64,000 bases of DNA from Sweltsa coloradensis. Taxonomy: Eukaryota > Arthropoda > Insecta > Plecoptera > Chloroperlidae. Position 1 is the stretch's first letter; every line of letters begins with the position of its first letter. This document shows positions 34,749 to 46,040 of this stretch, piece after piece. The stretch is taken from positions 24,648-88,647 of the forward strand of contig JAMZAV010005082.1 of the NCBI GenBank assembly GCA_024449915.1, written 5' to 3'. The translations under genes were made by a program, and so were the position numbers. The notes beneath the pieces are model-generated. The model was given only the letters and a program-made list of their open reading frames with translations. It ran no database searches and had not been told where the DNA came from.

Positions 34749-35356
34749 TTGGATGAGCGTAGCGAGCGAAGCGAAGATTCCATTTCACTACACTGGAGAA
34801 AAAAATACGGAATGTTTTTTTTTTTTTTTCTTCTTTCTGTATTTTTGTCTGTCTGTTAACACGATTCCGGCTAAACCGATACTCCGATTGCGATGAAATT
34901 TCATGGAGGCCTTCGAAATCTCTGAACTTAGAACTGCCACGTTTTTGAGCGCAATCGAAAAATTATTTCTCATAAAAAACGCAATTTTACGATTTTTTTC
35001 GATTTTTAAAAACTTTCTTCGACTTATAACACCTACATGCTTTAACCGATTGTAATGATTTTTTCACAGAACCTTAATTTCATGAATTAAGATATTCGTA
35101 TGAAATTCGAGCGCAATCGAATAATTATTTCTTGTGAAAATCGCAATTTTACGATTTTTTTCTTTTTTTAAATTTCGATTAACTAAAAAAATTAAAAATT
35201 AAAGTTTATTTTTTATTTAATTTAAATTAATTTAAAAAAAATCTTCAACAGTAATGATTTTTTCACAGAACAACAGAAAATCCGCATAACACATGGCAGC
35301 TCAATACACCAATTACGCTCATCCAACAACGCCACGGGACTTAAGCGTTTTCCTAG
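34749..35356 (+). mobile_element. HINE-like element, complete copy
   Basis: Nearly identical in layout and length (608 bp) to 34027-34638 (612 bp) and in the same orientation, 110 bp downstream. It carries the same 5' motif, sub-terminal inverse motif, stem and CCTAG|T end. It is the best copy for defining the family consensus. Confidence 0.75.
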
Positions 35357-36424
35357 TTAATTACATTACAACAAATTACTAGCTTCATTTTTATTGGGTT
35401 GTCAATTTTATTATCTCGAAATGCACGCGATTCTTTTCTGGCCTCTACATCGTCATTTTGTGGTCAAGTTTTAGGGCGCGCGTTCACTTTGATTTTTTTA
35501 AATTCCTTCTATTTCTCGTGCATGTCACCAATATGGCTGCTATACATTGTGGAACGGGTTGCGACGACCTAACCTAGTGGCCACACGAGCGAGTTAGACG
35601 AGCCTCCGCCAGGTGGCGGAGATCTAGAGGACCTTGCTCCGCACAGGCGCGAGTGTACCAAATTGAAGTGTCAATCTCACCCATTCAAGATGGCGGTTTG
35701 GCGTTTGAATTGATGCTTTTTTAATGCAAAAAAGTACTTTACTGGATTGTTTGATATGGTTTTAGCTTGTGCAGCATGGTATTGAACAAACAGAAACAAT
35801 GCAAAGTTATTGCATAAGGGAATTTTGTAATCATTTGGTGTTAAAGTCTGATATGCTCACCTGCCAAACTGGCGGCCATCTTTAAAAATATTTTTTCGAT
35901 TAATCGCTCCCATCTTATTAACATGCAAACTCACCCATTCAAGATGGCTTCCAATCGTCCCGGAAGTGGACCGCTGACTGCTAGTCTAGCCAATTATATG
36001 GGATGTCTATGATCTAAGCTGTAAACATGTTCTAAAATATGCAAATCAAATTCCACTATAAAATCACGAACGCATAGATCGAATTTTGTTCCTTATATAG
36101 TTAGTTTCATATCATTTCTAAAATTAGGTCTGAAAGCAGATACAGAGTTGATAGCTCTCTTGGACACTGAAAGGGAATGAGTTTGACCTTGCCTCGAAAT
36201 GTTTTGTAGTTTCAAATATTGGCAGCTCTGTAACTTTCGTGGGTACATCGAAGCAATATTTCCCATAAATATTGTACTTTTAGGGCAACGAAAAAACTAT
36301 ATCGCTCTCGCCGCCCCGCACCTTTCTACGGCTGGCACGAGGCGCGTGTCGATCTCCTCCAAAAAGACAAAGCAAAAACAATCAAATCAGATTCCTTTCA
36401 GAGAGGCTTATAAATAAAATAAAT
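35357..36424. other. No gene; dispersed repeat pieces
   Basis: 35555-35650 is reverse-similar to 31430-31520. Twice (35685 and 35935) the phrase CACCCATTCAAGATGGC occurs, about 250 bp apart, suggesting a short duplicated unit. No exon recognised. Confidence 0.4.
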
Positions 36425-36520
36425 ACTTACTTAAATGAATAGTAGAAGGCGACATAAGTCGTCGAAATACTGTTAAAATAAATAAATTACAACTATACAT
36501 CACCTGCTCTAAAAACTTTC
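36425..36520 (-). mobile_element. Penelope-like element 3'-flank fragment
   Basis: The inverse strand reads TTTTTAGAGCAGGTGATG, then AGTATTTCGACGACTTATG and GTCGCCTTCTAC, matching 14475-14605. No coding part remains. Confidence 0.5.
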
Positions 36521-36784
36521 ATCAAATGTATATCAGCAAAATTATGTTATTTAAATTGATTCACCTTCTTTATTTATTACCTTTATGTATTACCTTATTA
36601 ACCCTTATTTATTCATCGTCGCACGTCGCATACTATCATATTAGCCGCGTTGGACTATACCTTGAGCGTGCAAGATTCGATACATCCCCTTGGTCACTGC
36701 ATGTAATTTTCACAAGCCAGACAAATAAAAATAAAAATATGTTTTCTAAAACAAAATCATTGTAGTTAAACTTAATCCACACAT
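36521..36784. other. AT-rich spacer
   Basis: Nothing recognised. Confidence 0.35.
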
Positions 36785-37735
36785 TTGCAGCTGGAATATG
36801 AATTGTTATATTTTTATCTACCACCATGCCAAATTTTATGCTGGTAAGTGTTGATAAAAAAAATCACTACTAGGGGTGGGGGTAAAAAAAAACATGTGAA
36901 ATTAGGTTGATTGGACAGAAACATGGATAACATAATTTTATTGGATAATTTTAATAATTATAATGTATAGAATACGACCTAGTACCAATTACAATTTTAA
37001 GGGATGGTAGAGGGCACTTGGGGTGAAATATCGTTTTCCTCCCAACGGATAAGTAATTCTTATATTTTTGTCTACCACCATGCTAAATTTCATGCTGGTA
37101 ACTTACTATACAATGTTTGTCACTGATTTGTTGACCGGACTACAATTACATTGACACACAATTTTAATCAGCAATTGAAATATTCAAAATGATCGATGTT
37201 ACCGAAATATTACGCAGCGGGTGAGTGCTGTGCATTGATTTTTAACCGTGTTTTGTTCAGTTTATCAGTTTTATTATTATTCAAAATGTATTAAACACGA
37301 CCAAACGTTTCCCCAAAGTTAAGAGTGGTAGGGAACAGTAGGGTGTGAAATATCGCTTGCCTCCCGGCGGATTATTATTTTTCAGATTATTATACACCAT
37401 CATACCAAATTTCATGCTGATAACTCATTAGGTGCCTCACTGGTGGAAGCTGGAAATCAAGGTTAAAAAATATATAAACTGTTAGGGATGGGGGTTGAAA
37501 AAATGTGGTTTAGGAAATGAGAATGGGCCGATTGGGTTAAAACACATTGAAAAATAATTTTAATAACGTTTAAATAAAAATTCTATTTTGGGTTAAAGTT
37601 ATGAATTATTCCAATTTAAGGCGATGATTTAGGGGGTGTTGGGGTCGGATTTCACTTGCCTCCCGGCGGATTTTTAATTCTGATATTTTTATCTACCCCC
37701 ATGCCAAATTTCGCTCTGGTATTCGCGTTTGCAAT
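36785..37735. repeat. Diverged tandem repeat, about 0.3-kb units
   Basis: Four units each carry, in order, a GCGGAT or equivalent, TATTTTTATCTACCACCATG and CAAATTTCATGCTGGTAA. They start near 36800, 37050, 37365 and 37670. Between them, TAGGGGTGGGGGT then AAAAAA and a TTGATTGGACAGAAA / CCGATTGGGTTAAAA segment recurs. Period varies from about 255 to 320 bp. It is non-coding and old, judged by divergence. Confidence 0.65.
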
Positions 37736-38440
37736 ATTCTAATGTTTTTTTTCCATTTACCGCTCTCACTACATGAGGTTTTTTTTATATTTGCATTTCA
37801 AAATTATATAAAAACTATGTTTATACTATATATGAATACTATGTTTATTAAGACTAGATAAACCTTAGTTTTAAGTGAAAGAGTATCATATTTGGTTGCG
37901 TTCCGTTAACTAAATTGCTGGCCCAGCGCCTTCAGTTTTACCGGAAGTGCTGGAGGTTTTTCGCCAGTATTCGTCAGTAAAGCTAGCTGCTGCCAGCAGT
38001 TAACGGAACGCAACCATTGTAGCATCTTTACTAAAAAAACGTTATTTTCACCAATTCGTATTTTTTGGAATAATATGTAATACAACACAATACAATACAA
38101 AACAGTAAAATGCAATACAAAGTTGGATTTTATTCCAGTGTAGAAAGATACAGGTTGTGTTACGTATAAGAGAAAATTGTGTTTATTCCTATCTTCAAGA
38201 TATAATTGTTAGTAAATAGTTGTGTATGATATATAACCAATATAGCCGTGTATGCTTTAGTTACACTTGGAAAGGAGATTGTTTTGGTTTTCTTTTCTTA
38301 TTCGTTTGCTTTCAAATGTATTTGACTTGAAAAAGTGCTTTGAAATTAGCACGAAACTTTGTCTAATAACTACTACAAGAATAACCGTAAAAGCTATATA
38401 ACCAAGAAAGCCTCCATTTAAATATATATACATAATATAT
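37736..38440. other. AT-rich spacer with a small inverted repeat
   Basis: GGTTGCGTTCCGTTAACT (about 37896) is answered by GTTAACGGAACGCAACC (about 38000), an inverted pair about 120 bp long overall that may be a small MITE. No gene. Confidence 0.45.
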
Positions 38441-38545
38441 ATGTGAAGAAAGACCAATAGTCGAAAAGATGTGTCCCGACCGGGGAGCGAACCCGGGTCC
38501 TTCGCCTTGTTTAGACTATTGCTCTTTCTTCATTCCTGTCCTTGC
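38441..38545 (-). repeat. tRNA-like core enclosed by inverted repeats
   Basis: The minus strand has a B-box-like GGGTTCGCTCCCCGGTCGGG. The core is enclosed by GAAGAAAGACCAATAGTC (left) and GACTATTGCTCTTTCTTC (right), which pair along almost their whole length. The layout matches 50135-50235. It is unlikely to be a functional tRNA because the A-box half is not recognisable. Confidence 0.5.
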
Positions 38546-38863
38546 AGCAGGCTTACGCTGAAAGATTGTTATTTCCCAATAACATAAATTATTATATTTT
38601 TTTTTAACGTCACACATAAGGAAAATGCACATTTGTGCCATGTAAATAAATAAGTGCGTTAGTTAATTAATCGTGGTAGAATGATATAAGTTTTCTATTA
38701 AGCTATGGTTGTTGTAAACTACAGAAATTAAAGTTTAGGTTAATTTCCAATAATTTGATAGTATTACTTAAAATGGTGTGTATTATTTTATGATATAAGT
38801 GAAAGAAAAGAAACATAATCATATTCTATAAAAAGAGTCTTATTGGCCCGGAACAATATAAAA
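38546..38863. other. AT-rich spacer
   Basis: Nothing recognised. Confidence 0.35.
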
Positions 38864-38963
38864 ACGTAACTTACAAAACTTATGACCGAGGCCACTACTT
38901 ACTTAAAAACGATTTTTTTAAGTAAGTAGTGGCCTCGGTCATAAGTTTTTAAGTTACGTTTTA
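38864..38963. repeat. 100-bp near-perfect palindrome
   Basis: Two arms of about 46 bases (AAACGTAACTTACAAAACTT..., GACCGAGGCCACTACTTACT) face each other around an AAAACGATTTT loop. It is either the remains of a foldback MITE or a cruciform-forming sequence. It is non-coding. Confidence 0.8.
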
Positions 38964-39417
38964 TAATCATATTCTTACACACTGGTCGTCTAAACTTAGC
39001 TCTATTCATTGTCCTATATTTTGTAAATCAATTTCTAACTATAAAGGATAAGACGATAATAAATAATAAATGTAAACAATTAGATAAAAAAGTGTTTATT
39101 TATAGTGTTTATACGTTTAAAAAAAATGTATGAACCTTTTCATCCTTTGCAAACGTAACTTTGCGATTCACACATTTCCACAACAAATCTAGTCTAAAAG
39201 TAGAATCCTAGAAAGTTTCCACTATACCCATGTACAAGTCAACAATAACAGTGAAATTCAATGTTGAGTTATTATCAATATCATCATTCAAAATATGATA
39301 CGGTTTAACTTTAACTCTAATCTAAGATAAAGTAGTACATTTTTTTACGTCAATCCACATCACATTACGTTAACAAATCGCAATAACAAGTTTTATATCA
39401 AACACAAAGAAAGAACA
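38964..39417. other. AT-rich spacer
   Basis: Nothing recognised. Confidence 0.35.
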
Positions 39418-39759
39418 ACCACCTTTTAATGTCCTCAGACCCACCGTCTCCTATGAGAGATACACGCGGTGCAGTATAGTTAATATTAAACCCTGGGTCT
39501 GAGGAGGTTATTGTCCTCGCACCCACCCGTCTCCTATGAGAGTTTACACGCGGTGCAGTATAGTTAATATTAAACCCTGGGTCTGAGGAGGTTATTGTCC
39601 TCGCACCCACCGTCTCCTATGAGAGACACACGCGGTGCAGTATAGTTAATATTAAACCCTGGGTCTGAGGAGGTTTATTGTCCTCGCACCCACCGTCTCC
39701 TATGAGAGACACACGCGGTGCAGTATAGTTAATATTAAACCCTGGGTCTGAGGAGGTTA
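39418..39759. repeat. Four-copy tandem repeat, 82-84 bp unit
   Basis: The phrase GTCTCCTATGAGAG starts at 39446, 39530, 39612 and 39695. Each unit also has CGCGGTGCAGTATAGTTAAT and ends ACCCTGGGTCTGAGGAGG. The beginning (CCTCAGACCCA or CCTCGCACCCA) and end (TGGGTCTGAGG) of each unit are inverse, so every unit can form its own hairpin. Copies are more than 95% alike and hence young. An open frame across it merely follows the repeat. Confidence 0.9.
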
Positions 39760-40382
39760 AGCCATCCAAACATAATAGCCATCTCACATCATATCGTATC
39801 CTAAATCACCACAATCGACAATCCAACTTGCAATCCAATAACACCTTCTTCTCTTTTTCCCACCGCTTGCTTAGGCTGTCTCCCGAAGGGATTCCAATGC
39901 CTCCTAGATACTCCCTCCAACTTGACTATACACACATTGACCTGACTAGGGCAAGTTAGGTTATACCTAACAACATGTATCGTGAAACCTGTCCAGGGTA
40001 CAATGCATACAATATAAAACAATAGTTGCGAATAAAAGTTTGACAAGATTTGCAAGGATGCAGTCACAGGCCACAGTGAATAAATGTAAGAATGTGACAA
40101 TGTATAAGAATACATAATCTTGGCTCTTCCTGTAGAACTCAATGCTTTTGGTTGTGTATGATGATTGGCTGTACCTTTACAAGTTTTTGTTATGTGTGGA
40201 ATCTCATTACTTTTTCAAGTGTCATTGCAAAATTATTTGTAAAAATAGAATGATTGTATTAATGTATCTATGGTAACAGCAGATGTAAATATTCCCTAAT
40301 ACGGCGCAACCAACATATTTTCTCATATATAGCTTCTTGTTTTTTAATCGAATTCAATGCTGGATGTAGTAGTTCAAAACTT
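39760..40382. other. Region downstream of the odorant-receptor stop codon
   Basis: This lies 3' of the receptor gene on the minus strand and should include its 3' UTR. A minus-strand ATTAAA lies at 40343-40348, only 35 bases after the stop, as a weak polyadenylation candidate. Nothing else recognised. Confidence 0.4.
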
Positions 40383-40433
40383 CTAAAAGAAAGATTCAAT
40401 AGTAGCCAGCAATTGGTAGGCTGATTTTGATAC
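40383..40433 (-). CDS. Insect odorant receptor, last exon (C-terminus)
   Basis: After the acceptor ACTTTCAG| (40434) the minus strand reads VSKSAYQLLATIESFF and TAG. Insect odorant receptors end with a short, phase-0 last exon of the pattern VxKxxYSxxxLLxxx*, completing transmembrane segment 7, and this fits in length (16 codons) and phase. It joins the exon at 48436-48591 (…PLSLRNFAD) as FAD|VSKSAY, the usual junction of this family. An 8-kb intron separates them, filled by the distorted transposon copy. Because the exon is only 51 bp, it is the least certain of the four, but phase, pattern and stop all agree. Confidence 0.7.
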   Translation of the reverse strand, partial: VSKSAYQLLATIESFF

Positions 40434-40559
40434 CTGAAAGTTAAAAAAAATATATCAATGAGTATATTCATACGAATTAGAGAGAACATTAGTTAAACAA
40501 AAATACTGTCTGTATAATATTTTTCTGGAGAAACAATGATAGCAGGGTTTCTTAAAGGG
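40434..40559. other. Start of the last receptor intron region
   Basis: AT-rich, nothing recognised. Confidence 0.3.
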
Positions 40560-41195
40560 TATTGTACCACCTCTGGCCGATAATTTGAAAGTCAAAGAAA
40601 CATGTCTGAAAAGTTTTCTGAATGAAAGAAGGTCTTTAAATAACATAAAAAAAATTGAGAATTTTTTGGGGCGGGGACATAACCTCACTTTTGGAAATTA
40701 TATTTAGATTTTTGGACAAAAGTGTAATATACAAGACTAGTTCAAAATAAATTTTGAGAATCGGTTTTCGGGAACATATTTCCCTACACATCTTTAGCTA
40801 TAACTTGACTTTTAGCTAAAATATTTTTCTGAAAAATAACATTTTTTTAAAACGATTTTTTTTGTAAAAAGGGTTTTACAAATACGATTTTTTTAATAGG
40901 GTTTTGCCCAAAAAAAAATCGTACCCCAACTTTTTCTTTCGAAAACTTTTTAAAGCAAAAGCAAGTTATGCTAAAGGTTTTTTAAAAAACTATGTCCGGA
41001 AAACCCGTTTTCCTCAAAATGAAATTTTAAACTGTCTTGTATATTACATTTTTTTCCCAAAAAAAATCAAAAAATAAAATTTAAAATTTTTGGGGGTTAT
41101 GTCCCGCCCAAAAAAATTTCAAAATTTTTTTTTTTCGGGTTTTTTAAAAGGGCCTTTTTTTCCCTTCGGGCCAACTTTTCAGACATTTTTTTGGG
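40560..41195. repeat. Large inverted repeat whose second arm is homopolymer-distorted
   Basis: 40560-40855 and 40865-41195 are inverse copies: ACATGTCTGAAAAGTTTTCT against CCAACTTTTCAGACAT, GGGGCGGGGACATAACCTC against TTATGTCCCGCCC, AATATACAAGAC against GTCTTGTATATT. The left arm reads normally. The right arm has swollen runs of A, T, G and C, with the change at about the centre (near 40860). Confidence 0.7.
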
Positions 41196-41279
41196 GGGAT
41201 TTTTCAAATTTAAATTCGGCCCGAGGGGGGAGGCCGGGAAACCCAAATTTGCTCTAGGCTCTTCAAAAAAAGGGAAGTT

Positions 41280-44200
41280 ATTTTGCAAAAAACCCTTTAA
41301 AACAAGCTGAAAATTTAACCAAGTTTTTCTCAGAAACCCCTGTTTAAAACTACTGTGTAAAATTACCCCCAAAATCATTTTTAAGGGGAAAAAGGGGTTT
41401 TAAAAAAATGGAAAAGGGGGGGGGGGAAAACTTTTCCAAAAAAAAGGGGGAATTTTTTTAACTCTTTTAAAGGGGAATACCTGGAAGTGATCGCCCTGGA
41501 CAAAACTGCACACCCCTTTTTTTTTGACCCCTATTTTTTAATATCCATAAACTAAAAAAAGGAAAAGCCCAAACAATTTTTAATTTTTTACAGTTTTTTT
41601 TTAAAACATAAATAACCCCGAAATGCTTTTTTAAACCTTTTCGAAATATTTCAATCTCATTTTAAACGAAATTGTAGAAATTTTATCTAAAACTTATCCG
41701 AAATAGACCCTTCCTATGTGTCTGCTTCGAAAAAAAAATTGAAGCCTTGAAAAAACGTACATTTAAAACATTGTTTTTAAACGCCAAAGGGCCGCGTTTT
41801 GTTTTATTTTTCCACCTTTCCCGCCAAATAAACATAGCTAAATTTGGTTTTGAAACATTTTTAAAACCAAAACGGCCAAATAGAAAAACATTTTGTTTAA
41901 AACCCCAAAATCAACCGCCCTTACTTTAGCCTTTTATTTTAAAATATCATACGGAACCTTGTTAAAAAATAAAATGGAACCCTACAAAAAAAATCATAAA
42001 AAAACCCGCTGTACTATTTCTTTACATAGAAAATCGCATCGACATGACCCCTGGGCGGTTTTTTAAAACCTCTCTCAAAAATTTTAAAAAAATTTAAATT
42101 ATACCCCTTTTTAATAAAGATTTAAAAAAGATTTAAAAAGGGCTAAAAAAGGGCTTATCATGGGCCTTTCAATGTTTTATGGTTTCTTAGGGGCAAATTC
42201 GTACGAACACTCGGGGAAAAAAAAGTCAGTTTAATATTTTTAAGGGCCGTGGTAACACTACAAATGTAATAGACCTAGGAAAAAAAAAAAAAACTTAAAA
42301 CAAAATAACTTTTTTTGGGAAAAATGTTTTCGGTAAAATTTCCTTTCATAAACCGCTTTAAACCTTAGATTTGGTCTTCTTTTATAAATTTTAAGTTTTG
42401 TTTTGAAAATTAAAAACACTTTAAACATTCTCATTTTTTTCTCGTTTTGGGGTCGAGAAACACTCTCGAAAGGGTTTTTTTATTTTATTTAAAATTTAAA
42501 AAATTGGTTTCCCCCAACCCGTCCTATGTCCCCGTCCTGGGGGGGGGGGGGGTTTTTTTTAAGTGGTTAAGACGCCTCCCTGGATGGGGAGACCCGGGGT
42601 TCAAATTTCCCGGGGGTTGGGGGGGGCCTTTTTTTTTAAATTAAATTTGTTAGTAAACAATAGTTTTGATTACTCGGGGGAAATATCTGTAAAATCCAGT
42701 CCATTTCGATAGCAGGGGCTTTTATCGGAATCAGTGCATAAAAAAACATTGTTCAACAATCCCGAAAAAATTTTTTCATTTTTTCCATTATAAAAAAAGG
42801 TCCCTATTTTCCCGAAAAAAAAGGCCCCTGGCGAGAAGGAAACAAACAGGGTTTTAAAATATTTTTTCTAAATTTTTTAAAGGGGGTGACAAAAGGACGG
42901 CATGTATTTGATATTTTGATTTTTCAAAAAATTAAAATAAACATTTAAAAAATTTGGGGACTGAAAATTTTTTTTCCTTTTTTTAAATTCGGTTTTTTGC
43001 AAGTTCCTAAAAAAAGTCGGGCGGCTTGGTCATGTTTTGTTAATAGTTTGTTTTTTTTTGGGGTTTCCCAAAAGGGTTTCTTGGGGCAAATTGTATTTTT
43101 CATAACCGTCTGGGTATAACCGCTTTTAACGGCAAAGAGATGGGGGCTTTAAATAAAAATTCGTTTGTTTTTATTTTGATCACCTTTTTAACGCGGCTTG
43201 CAAAACGCTCTCTGCCCTCGAACAGGATTCATATCGACAAGTGAAAACAAACGCCCTCTTTTTAAATTTATTTTCTACCTCGCTAACAAATGAAACAGTT
43301 GATTTCCAATAAAATTTTTAAGTGATTCTTTCCCTTTGCAAGACGTTTAGACTCATTGGGTTACATTTTTACGTAGTGCCTTCTTCAGATAAACGTTTTG
43401 TTTGCTTTTTCCCAATTTTGGCGTGTGTCTGTAAACCATTCTACTTTTTTGGGTGAAATTTGAGGGGAAACTGTCAACTGTACTTTTTCGGTTTTTAAAA
43501 ACCACTAATACGGGCCAAAATCGTGATCGTCACATCGGTTTAAACGTTTTAAAAGGGGTTAACAAAGCCTTTCTTAGTCAACATTTTGTGTTTTAAAATT
43601 TTAAATAATTTATAAGTCGAAAATTTTAAATAATGTATTGCAGTCATTACCCCCTTTTTCCCGGGTTTTTTTGTACGATTTTTCATGATTGGCTTTAAAA
43701 AAGAAAATGAAAAACCAACGGGAACAACCCATTCTTTAACTACATCAAATTTCCACAAAATTAAAATTGAATCACACAATTACCGAGTTAAAAAAATACT
43801 GAACAAACTGTCCTTTTCCCAAAATATCTAACAGGATTTAACGATTTTCCCTTTGGGATGAACCCTTGCACCCTTAACCCTTCTTTTTGGGATTTGTATT
43901 TATTTACAATAACTTGAGTAGAGTTGAGCAAAACGATCATTGGGGTTTAAAAACCCAAAATGATCGTACATGTTGGAGTGATAACGCTTGAAAAACACGA
44001 ATGGGAAATGGGGTAAAAAAACGATATCCCACACAAATTTAAGGAAGGGGCTCGATTAAACACACGGCGTAAACTAATTTGTATTTTTTTGGGGGCTTGG
44101 TAGAAACAGATCTGTAAACACAGGGGAGATGACAATAAAACTTAGGTGGACTGACAGGTCGCATTTTTTTTTTATGCTTGTGTGCATGTATTTTTTTTTA

Positions 44201-46040
44201 AAGCCAAACTAAGGGTAAGAAATCTGAAAAACTGGCAATTTTTTGAAAATTTTTGGTTTTTTATTTGTTTTTTTTAGAAATACTTTATTGTGCTGTGATG
44301 TTTTTTAACCCAATGTTATCGCCATTAAAAATCACATTACATATAAAAATTTTTTAAAAAAAAAAAAATTTTAGCACACAGCAACATTTAAATAACACAC
44401 AGCACAGCTCTAAAATTTTTAACATTGGGGCCCCCCCAAATTTTACCATATTATATTTTTTATCCCCCTAAATTATTTTAATTAAAAAGGGAAACGTAAA
44501 ATTCGACAAAATTTTACAAACTTTAAATAAATACTAAAAAAGGGCCCTTCATTTCACAGTAAAAAAAAACCCGTATGGAGTAACTAAAAAAAAAAGTGCA
44601 AAAATCACATCTGGGGTTTTTATTTAATTTTTTTAACAAAGGGGGGCCCTTTAAACCATGTTTTGGAAAATTTTAAAATAAAATTTTACATATTATGTAA
44701 CAAGTAAGGTGAAATAAGAAAATTTAAATTTATTTTCTTTCTATTTATGCCCAAATTGTTTTTCTAGGGGGGGGGGTACTATAATAATTTTGTAATAAAT
44801 GGTTTTAAATTTTTCATATCTTATTACCTCAGTTTCTAGGGTGAGTTTTTTATTGTATATAAGGAGTTCAAAAGGGCAAATTGGAAGAAATAGTAAACTA
44901 AAAATATTTTTTTTTCATTTTTTTCCTTTTTTTAACCTTTCCCTTTTTTTTTTTAATTTTTCCCCCCCTAAAGTGTATCTTTTTTTTTTTGCACCCACTT
45001 TTGTGAGGGCCAAAGGAAGGTTTGGGTTTTTAAAAAACAGCGTGTTAAAAGGGTTTCTTCACCAAAAAGTAAAAATTCCCCAAATTTTTGGTTTCCCTCA
45101 AAAATCTTTTGAATTGGGGCCCTTATAACCCCTTTTTTGGGCCGTTTTAGAAAAGGCTTTTAAAAATTTAAAATTGAATTGTTGAGAGTGGGGGTATAAA
45201 TTGTAAGAAGGCCCTGTGATGCGATTTTCTATTTTTGGGAACCAAAGTACAGTGCATTTTTTTGGATTTTTTTTTCTGGGGTTTCCTTTTTAATTTTGAA
45301 GGGGTTCTTTTAAATTCAAACCCTTAACACCTGTGTAAAATGGTTTATTTTTTTGGGGTTTTATAACATATGTTTTTTTTTTTTTTTGGCTTTTTTTGGC
45401 TTTATATCATGTTTCAAATCCCAAAATTTAGCTTTTTTATTTTTTGGGGCCCGGAAAAGGTGGACAAAAAAGGGCCAAAAATCGCGGTTTCGAGCGTACA
45501 ATCAATGTTTTTAAAAAATGACTTTTTTAAAGGCTTCAATTTTTTTTAGAAGGCAGACACTTTAGTAAACTTATTGCGGGATAAATTTTAATAATTCACA
45601 TATTTCTTCTGAAGAATGAGATTGAAATTTTTGCAAAAACCGGTTTTAAAAATCCCTTTCGGGGCCCATTTATGTGTAAAAAGACTGTAAAAAATTTAAA
45701 ATTGTTGGTCTTTCCCTTTTTTATTCGTTTATGGATATTAAAAAATAATGTCAAAAACAAGGTGTTGCAGTTTTGTCCAGACGATCAGCTTCCAGGGTAT
45801 TTCCCTTTAAAGATGTTACAAAAATTTTTTCCCCCTTTTTTTAAAAATTAAACCCCCTTTCCATTTTTTTTAAAACCCCTTTTCCCCTAAAAATGATTTT
45901 TGGGTAATTTTTTCAACGTATTTTTAAACGGGTGTTGAGAACACTTGGTTTAAAATTTTCAGTTTTTTTGCGGTTTGTGCCCTTTAAAAATGAAAATTTT
46001 AAATTTTTTTTTTGTAAAATCCCCCTAAAGGGTAAAAAAT
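41280..46040. mobile_element. Second copy of the long-TIR transposon, heavily distorted
   Basis: The order of blocks follows 25180-29400. There is a left arm (41300-42190; AAGCTGAAAATTTAACCAAG, GACAAAACTGCACA, GTGTCTGCTTCGA), the zinc-cluster relict (43270-43520), interior (43600-45000), the internal terminus copy (45005-45120) and a right arm (45120-46010; GACGATCAGCTTCCAG, AACACTTGG). It also has an insertion absent from the first copy (about 42225-43195) that contains a tRNA-like SINE head (42560-42640). It lacks the HINE-like insertion that the first copy has. Homopolymers are greatly lengthened throughout. Confidence 0.7.

Noticed and set aside
39398..39610. 70-residue repeat protein
   Set aside because: The internal protein repeat mirrors the 83-bp DNA repeat, whose unit is not a multiple of three in all copies. 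No upstream gene structure is seen.
41097..46040. Open frames in the homopolymer-inflated blocks
   Set aside because: Sequence there is unreliable. Frames are created or destroyed by run-length changes relative to the clean copy at 25-29 kb.
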